Shown one piece after another: positions 18,835-25,330 of a DNA stretch of 64,000 nt. The notes below the pieces were generated by a model that worked only from the letters and a program-made list of their open reading frames with translations, was not told the origin of the DNA and ran no database searches. This stretch comes from an uncultured Litoreibacter sp. (GTDB taxonomy: Bacteria; Pseudomonadota; Alphaproteobacteria; Rhodobacterales; Rhodobacteraceae). The DNA lies in the NCBI GenBank assembly GCA_947493265.1, contig CANLQL010000002.1, forward strand, positions 806,001 to 870,000, given 5' to 3'. The stretch's first letter is position 1. Each line of letters opens with the position of its first letter. The position numbers were made by a program, and so were the translations under genes.

Positions 18835-20436
18835 ATGGCGAAACCGGACTATCAGATTGGCGCGCTCTGGATGGAGGGCCCGCTAAGCTTTATGGAACAG
18901 CTTTGTCTAAAGTCCTTTGTGGATGCCGGTCACCACGTGACGCTCTACCATTACGGGCCATTGCAAAATGTCCCCAACGGGATCGAGTTGACCGATGCCA
19001 ACGAAATCCTGCCTGCCGAAAATTTCCTTTTGAATGAGCGTACAGGCTCGCCCGCGCTGCATTCTGATCTGTTCCGCTACAAACTGCTTGAGATTAAGGA
19101 CCGGATGATCTGGGCCGATACGGACGCCTATTGCGTGAAGCCGTTTGAAACCGAAAACGGCCATTTCTACGGTTGGGAATCTGAAAAGCGGATCAATGGG
19201 GGTGTCTTGGGCCTGCCAAAGGACAGCGCAACCTTGGAAGCCTTGCTGGAATTTACCAAGGACGAGTTTTCGATCCCGCCTTGGTATGGGCCGGGCTATA
19301 TCCGCGTGCTGGAAGAAGCCCGTGATGCCGGAAAGCCAGTCCATGTCTCTGAACTGCCTTGGGGCGTTTGGGGCCCACATGCGTTGACACATTTTCTGCA
19401 TGTTACGGGGGAGGCGAAATATGCCTTGCCGACAACCGGGCTTTATCCGTTTCCTTTTGCGGAACGTCGCAAAATGATGCGCCCGGGCATCGATACTGGC
19501 CCTTATATTACCGACGACACCTATTCGGTTCATTTCTACGGCCGCCGCATTCGGGCCGGACTTCGGGAAAAATACAATGGCATCCCGGAGGAAAACAGCC
19601 TGATCGGCAGGTTGTTGAAAATTCACAAGATCGACCCGCTGAAGGCTCCGATCCCAGGCCCCCATAAACCAGCTCCTGAGGAAGACATGACACAAACCCC
19701 TGCGATCGAAATCGAGACCCCTGCAGTGACCCCTGTTCCTGCGACTGAAAAAGCGGGGCGTGGCGTGATGAACCTGACGGATCTGGCGGATAAATACGGA
19801 TCGGACAAGGGGTCGAGACGGCACCGGTATTCGGAGCTGTATCAGATGCTGTTTTTGCCGTTCCGCGAACGCAAGATCGAGTTTCTGGAAATGGGCCTGC
19901 TGATCGGCGGTCCGGAGCAAGGCTTTGACGCGTCCCGGGTCACCGAAGACTTGCCATCAATCCGGATGTGGCTCGAGTTTTTCCGCAAAGCCCAGATCCA
20001 TGGGTTAGATGTGTCAGACTTCTCCTGGTTTAAAGACGACCGGTTTACGTTTCATCAATGCGATATGGATGATCGCGCCAATATCACCGCGGCGGCGCAG
20101 AACATGCCCGAACTGGACATTGTAGTCGATGATGCAAGCCATGCATCGCATCATCAGCAATTCGGGTTTATGGAATTATTTCCGCAGGTTAAGTCAGGTG
20201 GTCTTTACATTATCGAGGACCTGCGTTGGCAGCCGGAAACCTTTGAACGCAAAGGCATCACCCGTACAGATGCGCTGTTTTACGAATACCAGCGCACGGG
20301 TGTCTTCACCCATAGCGACCCGGAGGTTGCTGCTGAAATGAACGCCCTGCGTCACGACATTTCCGGGGTCTTCATGTTCCAACACCTGTTTGACAAGCGG
20401 CGACGCGATCAGGTCGTCGTCGTTCACAAACGTTAG
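18835..20436 (+). CDS. Glycosyltransferase-methyltransferase fusion protein
   Basis: 533-aa two-domain protein. Residues 1-275 are a DxD glycosyltransferase (IWADTDAYC, Asp95 and Asp97) paralogous to the single-domain protein at 17008. Residues about 276-310 are a Pro/Thr/Glu-rich linker (PGPHKPAPEED, PAVTPVPATE). Residues about 312-533 are a class I SAM methyltransferase of the kind found in antibiotic and glycan tailoring: LTDLADKYGSDKG, FLEMGLLIGG, IHGLDVSD, LDIVVDDASHASHHQQ, GGLYIIEDL. An in-frame ATG at 19687, inside the linker, could allow internal initiation of the second domain. First gene of the coupled operon; GGCGAGG before its ATG. Probably adds a sugar and methylates the same glycan. 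Confidence 0.78.
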   Translation: MAKPDYQIGALWMEGPLSFMEQLCLKSFVDAGHHVTLYHYGPLQNVPNGIELTDANEILPAENFLLNERTGSPALHSDLFRYKLLEIKDRMIWADTDAYCVKPFETENGHFYGWESEKRINGGVLGLPKDSATLEALLEFTKDEFSIPPWYGPGYIRVLEEARDAGKPVHVSELPWGVWGPHALTHFLHVTGEAKYALPTTGLYPFPFAERRKMMRPGIDTGPYITDDTYSVHFYGRRIRAGLREKYNGIPEENSLIGRLLKIHKIDPLKAPIPGPHKPAPEEDMTQTPAIEIETPAVTPVPATEKAGRGVMNLTDLADKYGSDKGSRRHRYSELYQMLFLPFRERKIEFLEMGLLIGGPEQGFDASRVTEDLPSIRMWLEFFRKAQIHGLDVSDFSWFKDDRFTFHQCDMDDRANITAAAQNMPELDIVVDDASHASHHQQFGFMELFPQVKSGGLYIIEDLRWQPETFERKGITRTDALFYEYQRTGVFTHSDPEVAAEMNALRHDISGVFMFQHLFDKRRRDQVVVVHKR

Positions 20437-20451
20437 GAGATCGTAGCGCGG

Positions 20452-21486
20452 ATGGCCAAATCGCAACGATATCTGGTCCTGACCTGCTTTAAAAACGAAG
20501 CACCGTTCATTTTGGAATGGGTGGCCTATCACCGCGCGATCGGCTTTGATGATTTTCTGATCTACACGAATGATTGCGATGACGAGACGGTCCCTATGCT
20601 GGACCGGTTGTCTCAACTTGGGCTCGTAACGCACCGGGATAACACACAAAAAGAGGGTCAGCGCGACGGACACCAAGCGCGTGCGTTTCTCAAGGCGGTC
20701 CATGATCCGATGTATCTGCAGGCCGAATGGTGCGCTATTTTGGACGCCGATGAGTTCCTAAACGTGCATGTGGGCGACCGAACGGTTCAGGACCTGACGG
20801 CAGCTGTGCCGGACGCAAACACGATTTCGCTGACCTGGCGGGTTTTCGGGTCTGGGGGGCATGTGGATTACGTGCCTGATTTCGTCACCCGGCAGTTTCG
20901 CCGCGCCGCACATCCGTTTTCGCCGCGCCCTGCGCAGGCATGGGGGATGAAAACAATCTTCAAAACAGCATCTTACGAGCGTTTGGGCGCGCATAGGCCA
21001 CGAACACCGACCGATGATGATTGGTCGAAAATCAATTGGGTCGATGCCAATGGACGGCAGATGCCAGAGGAATTTCACACAGAAAACTGGCGGCACAATC
21101 GCGATACATACGGCTATGATCTGGCGCAAGTGAACCATTATGCGGTTCGGTCCCATCAGTCTTTCCTGATGAAACAACTTCGCGGGCGGGTCTTCGGCGG
21201 TCGGGAGATGGACTTGACCTATTGGAACTGGATGAACCGCAATGAAGAGGTCGAAACCTCAATCTCGGCGTTGCAACGGTCCATGAAGCGGGGCTTTAAC
21301 CAACTTATGCGTGACCCTGAATTGGCGGCATTGCATACTCAGGCAATCGCGACCCATCAGGCACAAATCGCGGAAGTGATGGCAACGACGCAAGCGCAAG
21401 AAACACTGGCCGAGATGGCCGCGCTGGAAGCGCAAGGTCCGATGGAGCAGATCCCGGAAGATGCGGAGGCCGCAACAAATGTCTGA
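20452..21486 (+). CDS. PF13704-type glycosyltransferase (GT2-like)
   Basis: 344 aa. Opens LVLTCFKNEAPFILEWVAYHRAIG, the hallmark of this glycosyltransferase group, then DFLIYTNDCDD, and the metal-binding LDADEF (Asp98, Asp100). Further shared blocks: SLTWRVFGSGG, AWGMKTIFK, GAHRPR, LNHYAVRS / VNHYAVRSHQSFLMKQLRGR. The same blocks recur in the genes at 24287 and 25320. The C-terminal ~60 residues are an Ala/Glu/Gln helical tail. It begins 15 nt after the fusion gene and its stop overlaps the next start by 8 nt. Confidence 0.82.
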   Translation: MAKSQRYLVLTCFKNEAPFILEWVAYHRAIGFDDFLIYTNDCDDETVPMLDRLSQLGLVTHRDNTQKEGQRDGHQARAFLKAVHDPMYLQAEWCAILDADEFLNVHVGDRTVQDLTAAVPDANTISLTWRVFGSGGHVDYVPDFVTRQFRRAAHPFSPRPAQAWGMKTIFKTASYERLGAHRPRTPTDDDWSKINWVDANGRQMPEEFHTENWRHNRDTYGYDLAQVNHYAVRSHQSFLMKQLRGRVFGGREMDLTYWNWMNRNEEVETSISALQRSMKRGFNQLMRDPELAALHTQAIATHQAQIAEVMATTQAQETLAEMAALEAQGPMEQIPEDAEAATNV

Positions 21487-22384
21487 TCCGCAAGACCAAG
21501 AAGACGACCTGGGCGGCGTTCCAAGCTGGTACATGGAAATATTCCCTGCGGGTCCGCGTGACGGCTTTTTCCAAAAACTTGGCGATCATTCCGTGGCCTT
21601 TGTTGATCGTGGTGCGCACCAATTGGTCGTCACGTTCGACAATCTGGCCGAGGCCGGTGGCAAGCGTTATGACCGTGAACCTTGGGCGGCGAAATTCTGT
21701 GCTGACAATGGCTGGAGCCATCTTGGCATCTTCGCGCAACCGCCTTCTTGGTTCCGGGATGCGCGGTTGATCTCCTATCTTGAAGACTTGCGTGACCGAG
21801 GGTTTTTCGAAGGTTTTGAACGGGTTGCGTTCTGTGGCACCTCGATGGGTGGTTTCGGGGCGCTAACGTTTTGCGATCTGTCACCGGGGGCGACCGTGAT
21901 GGCGTTCAGCCCACAAAGTTCGCTTCATGCGGATCTGGTGCCTTGGGAAACACGGTTTTCAAAAGGTCGCAGACAGGATTGGAGCCTGCCATACTCCGAC
22001 GCGACCGAACACACCAACCGCGCGTCAAAAGCGTTCATCGTTTTTGATCCGCTTCACAAAAGCGATCGCGATCACTTCTACCGGTTTCGGGGGGACAATA
22101 TCGTCGGCCTCCACGGTATCGGCCTGGGGCATAAATCTGCGTTGGTTTTGCGCCGAATGGACCGTCTGAAACCGGTCATGAAAGGTGCAATTGAAGGCAG
22201 TCTGACCCCGCTGGAATTCTACAAACTGATCCGGGCGCGCAAGGACGTGTATTTGTATCGGCAGATCATGGAAGAACATATGCGGGCGCGAAATCGCGAG
22301 GCATTGGCGCTGAAATTCCAGACGGCGTTTAAACGTCGCCGAAAAGCCAAACGGCGCGCAGCAAATGCGGAGGCGGCGCAATGA
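21479..22384 (+). CDS. Alpha/beta-hydrolase-like protein A of the glycan operon
   Basis: 301 aa from the ATG at 21479, which overlaps the previous gene by 8 nt. An in-frame ATG at 21461 would add six residues. Core: VTFDNL strand, then the nucleophile elbow FCGTSMGGFGA (Ser122). A later acid is in FIVFDPLH (Asp190) and a histidine in GLGHKSA (His218), the order expected for a Ser-Asp-His triad. No signal peptide or membrane helix, so cytoplasmic. Some relatives seem to carry unrelated names such as PAPS reductase; the motifs here do not support that. It is paralogous to the next gene. Possible esterase, acyltransferase or deacetylase acting on a glycan precursor; true function unknown. Confidence 0.6.
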   Translation: MSDPQDQEDDLGGVPSWYMEIFPAGPRDGFFQKLGDHSVAFVDRGAHQLVVTFDNLAEAGGKRYDREPWAAKFCADNGWSHLGIFAQPPSWFRDARLISYLEDLRDRGFFEGFERVAFCGTSMGGFGALTFCDLSPGATVMAFSPQSSLHADLVPWETRFSKGRRQDWSLPYSDATEHTNRASKAFIVFDPLHKSDRDHFYRFRGDNIVGLHGIGLGHKSALVLRRMDRLKPVMKGAIEGSLTPLEFYKLIRARKDVYLYRQIMEEHMRARNREALALKFQTAFKRRRKAKRRAANAEAAQ

Positions 22385-23325
22385 CCGCAAAATCCAACGC
22401 TCGCAAAATTGATCAAGTGGTGCCCGAGGAAGAAACGCTCGCAGCCTGGCAAGCGCGTTTGTCCGAGATCGGGGACAAGGAAGGTTTCTACGAAAGCCTC
22501 GGTGCGCAACACACAGCGCTGTTTGTCGAACGAGGCAAGACGCTGGTGGTGACCTTCGACAACCTCGATCACGTCTATGAGCGAAACGAGGATCGGATGC
22601 CTTGGGGCTTTGCCTATACCGAGACGAAGGGTTGGTCTGTTCTGGGCCTTATGGCGCATGACTGGACCTGGTACCGCGACGCAAAAGTCTTTGATTTCTT
22701 TGATAAGTTAAAGGCAGATGGCTTTTTCGATCAGTTTGAAAAAGTTGTGTTTTACGGGGCGTCGATGGGGGCTTACGCGGCGTGTGTGTTTTCTTCAGCA
22801 GCCCCAGGCTCAACGGTGATTGCAATCAGCCCGCAAGCGACCCTAGATCGCGATCTGACCTCATGGGAGACGCGTTACAAGAAGGTCTGGCGGCGCGATT
22901 TCAACGACCGCTACGGCTACGGGCCAGAGATGGTTGAGGCGGCAGATCGTATGTATCTGTTCTACGACCCGACAGCCCCGCTTGATGCGATGCATGCAGC
23001 GCTTTTTCAGGGTGAGAACACAACCAAATTCAAATGCCGCTACATGGGGCACAGGATTGCATCGCTTTGGGCGCAGCTTGGATGTTTGAAGCCGATCACC
23101 GAAGCCTGCATCGACGGGTCAATCACACCTTTGAAATTGTACCAATGGCAGCGCGCCCGAAAAGAAAATACCCGCTACCAACGGGAAATGCTGAACCGTC
23201 TCAGAGATCAGGGACGACATGCGCTTTTGGTGCGGTTTTGCCGCTACATCCTAAGCCAAAGGCGCGCGCCCAAATTTCGCCAGCAGATGAACGAGTCGCT
23301 TCGGATCCTGAAGCGCAGGCGCTGA
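22381..23325 (+). CDS. Alpha/beta-hydrolase-like protein B of the glycan operon
   Basis: 314 aa, start in a 4-nt ATGA overlap with the preceding gene. Same architecture as its neighbour: LVVTFDNLDHVYER, nucleophile elbow FYGASMGAYAA (Ser128), SPQATLDRDLTSWETR, an aspartate in LFYDPTAP (Asp196) and a histidine in YMGHRIA (His224). The two proteins match along their whole length, including the GWSxLG and WYRDA/WFRDA segments, so they arose by duplication. The C-terminus is basic (RRAPKF...LKRRR). No export signal. Function unknown. Confidence 0.6.
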   Translation: MTAKSNARKIDQVVPEEETLAAWQARLSEIGDKEGFYESLGAQHTALFVERGKTLVVTFDNLDHVYERNEDRMPWGFAYTETKGWSVLGLMAHDWTWYRDAKVFDFFDKLKADGFFDQFEKVVFYGASMGAYAACVFSSAAPGSTVIAISPQATLDRDLTSWETRYKKVWRRDFNDRYGYGPEMVEAADRMYLFYDPTAPLDAMHAALFQGENTTKFKCRYMGHRIASLWAQLGCLKPITEACIDGSITPLKLYQWQRARKENTRYQREMLNRLRDQGRHALLVRFCRYILSQRRAPKFRQQMNESLRILKRRR

Positions 23326-24290
23326 TGGAAAAAACGCTCTATATCCATATCGGGTCCCCGAAAACCGGCACCACGGCGATCCAGGGGTTTTTGAAAAACA
23401 ACGGCAAGCCGTTGCGCCATGCCGGGGTGAACTACATGTCGGCTGGGCGGATCAATATCGCGCATAACGGCATCGCGGGCAGCTTTCGCAAGGGCGAGGG
23501 GGCAGAGGTTTGCGGGGAAATCGCCACAGAGGTCGAAGAAAGCCGTTTTCCGGTTCATATCATTTCTTCGGAGATGTTCTTCCGCCCTGCTGTCGCCCGG
23601 GTCATGGGGCGGGATTTGTTCGGCGGGTTGCCGGAATGGTTGCGCCGCAGGACCAAGATCATCGTCTATCTGCGTCGTCAGGATCGGTATCTGGAAGCAC
23701 TATATAAACAGTTGGTGAAAAACGCCCGGATTCCAACCGGGGCAATGGCCTTCTTTGAACGCAAGCTGGAAAGCCTTGCCTATGCCTATTCGCTTGACCC
23801 CTATGCGTCCCGGTTTGGCGCTGAAAACATCATCCTTCGTCCGTTTGAGCGGCAACACTTCCGCAATGGCGACGTCATCGAGGATTTTGTTGACCAGATC
23901 GGCGTCGATCTTAAGGGCAACCTGAGCCGGCCTGACACGTCGACGAACAAAACGTTTTCTTTGGAGATGTCAGAGGTGCTGGGGATGTTGGCGGCGGAAA
24001 CATCGCTCAACACGCGTGATTTGATCCGGGCTTTGATTGCGTTGGAACCCGCCGATGTCGTGCGGTCAAATGACGTCTACAATCTGGACACGCGGCGCAA
24101 AATCGTGGCCCATCATGCGGAGCGGAACGAGGTTTTGCGCAGGACCTATTGCCCGCAGCTTGATCAGTTGTTTGACGAAACCGATCTGGCAGATGGCAAC
24201 CGCGACGCCCCGGTTGATCACGCAACGAACTGGCGTGCTGCAGTGCAGGCGGCGGCCCAAGCCATCGCGCATGTTGAGGGCAAAGAGTGA
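23325..24290 (+). CDS. Sulfotransferase-like protein
   Basis: 321 aa from the ATG at 23325, in a TGATG overlap with the previous stop. The N-terminus YIHIGSPKTGTTAIQGFL carries the 5'-phosphosulfate-binding loop (residues 10-20) of PAPS-dependent sulfotransferases. The 3'-phosphate region reads KIIVYLRRQDRYLEALYKQLV. Further blocks: DPYASRFGAENIILRPFER and IEDFVDQIGVDL. The frame is open about 290 nt upstream inside the preceding gene, but that extension is out-of-frame coding and is rejected. Likely sulfates a sugar, using PAPS from cytoplasmic sulfate activation. Confidence 0.72.
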   Translation: MEKTLYIHIGSPKTGTTAIQGFLKNNGKPLRHAGVNYMSAGRINIAHNGIAGSFRKGEGAEVCGEIATEVEESRFPVHIISSEMFFRPAVARVMGRDLFGGLPEWLRRRTKIIVYLRRQDRYLEALYKQLVKNARIPTGAMAFFERKLESLAYAYSLDPYASRFGAENIILRPFERQHFRNGDVIEDFVDQIGVDLKGNLSRPDTSTNKTFSLEMSEVLGMLAAETSLNTRDLIRALIALEPADVVRSNDVYNLDTRRKIVAHHAERNEVLRRTYCPQLDQLFDETDLADGNRDAPVDHATNWRAAVQAAAQAIAHVEGKE

Positions 24291-25330
24291 CCGCGCCAAA
24301 GATCACAATCGTCACGACGATGCGCAATGAAGGCCCGTATTTGCTGGAATGGATCGCCCATCACCGCGCGGCGGGGGTCACCGGTTTTTTGATCTATAGC
24401 AACGATTGTGACGATGGCACGGATGCAGTTTTGGACTTGTTGGAAGCCGCTGGACTTGTTGTCCATATTCGTCAGGGCGAAATTACAAAATCCCCGCAAT
24501 GGACAGCGCTCAAGGCAGCTTGGACCCATCCGCTGGTGGAAGATTCCGATTGGCTTGGATGTATTGATTGTGACGAGTTTATTCGTCTTCCCAAGGGGAT
24601 CGGAGATATCCCTGAATTGATCTCTCGGCAAAATTGCGATGCAATCATGCTGCGTTGGCGTTTGTTCGGGCATAGCGGTCAAACGAATTTTGACGATGAT
24701 TTGACGACACGCCGGTTTACCAAGGCCGCACCGCATGATTTGCGCTATCCAGCGTTAGGCAGCTATTTTAAAACGCTTTTTCGCCGCGAAGGTCCGTTCC
24801 GGCAATTTGGCGTTCATCGCCCCCGTCAAAAGAACCCGGACCGACATGGATTGCCTGTGTGGTCCGACGGCAGTGATACGCCGCTGCCGCGTGATCTGGT
24901 GGAAGATGACAACCGTATCCTGGCGCTAGGTGCACGCGACAGCGATGCGGTTCAGCTGAACCACTATTCGCTCCGTTCTGCCGCCGAGTTTTTGATCAAG
25001 CGCGACCGAGGGCTGCCCAATCACCAGAAGAAACCGGTTGATCTCAGCTATTGGGTCGAACGGAATTTTAATGTGGTTGAGGACACCAGTATGCAGGGGG
25101 TGGAGCCCCTGACGCTTCGCTGTTTGCAGGAGTTGAGGGAAATACCGGGTGTCTCCGATCTGCACAAGCAGGCGGTGGCATGGCATCAAAACCGGTTCGA
25201 AGAGTTGATGCGTGATCCGGCAGAACTCAAACTATTCGGTCGTCTCGTGCTGAGCAGTGGAAGTGTCCCGCCAAGCCCGGAATTGTCGGCGGAGCTTATT
25301 CAGCGCTACGGTGTCGCGCATGGCACCTGA
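24287..25330 (+). CDS. PF13704-type glycosyltransferase
   Basis: 347 aa, GTG start in a 4-nt GTGA overlap. N-terminus ITIVTTMRNEGPYLLEWIAHHRAAG, then FLIYSNDCDDGTD and CIDCDEF (Asp94, Asp96). The central part holds LRWRLFGHSGQ, YFKTLFR and GVHRPR; the C-terminal part LNHYSLRSAAEFLIKRDRG. Closest in-window relative is the C-terminal domain of the next gene. Overlaps that gene by 11 nt. Confidence 0.82.
   Translation: MTAPKITIVTTMRNEGPYLLEWIAHHRAAGVTGFLIYSNDCDDGTDAVLDLLEAAGLVVHIRQGEITKSPQWTALKAAWTHPLVEDSDWLGCIDCDEFIRLPKGIGDIPELISRQNCDAIMLRWRLFGHSGQTNFDDDLTTRRFTKAAPHDLRYPALGSYFKTLFRREGPFRQFGVHRPRQKNPDRHGLPVWSDGSDTPLPRDLVEDDNRILALGARDSDAVQLNHYSLRSAAEFLIKRDRGLPNHQKKPVDLSYWVERNFNVVEDTSMQGVEPLTLRCLQELREIPGVSDLHKQAVAWHQNRFEELMRDPAELKLFGRLVLSSGSVPPSPELSAELIQRYGVAHGT

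Noticed and set aside
21479..22384. Annotation of the hydrolase-like protein as PAPS reductase
   Set aside because: No PP-loop SGGxD-type motif and no catalytic Cys block. The GTSMGG elbow and late Asp and His fit a hydrolase fold better.
23034..23324. Upstream extension of the sulfotransferase-like gene
   Set aside because: It lies wholly inside the preceding gene in another frame. The family N-terminus begins at the ATG at 23325.
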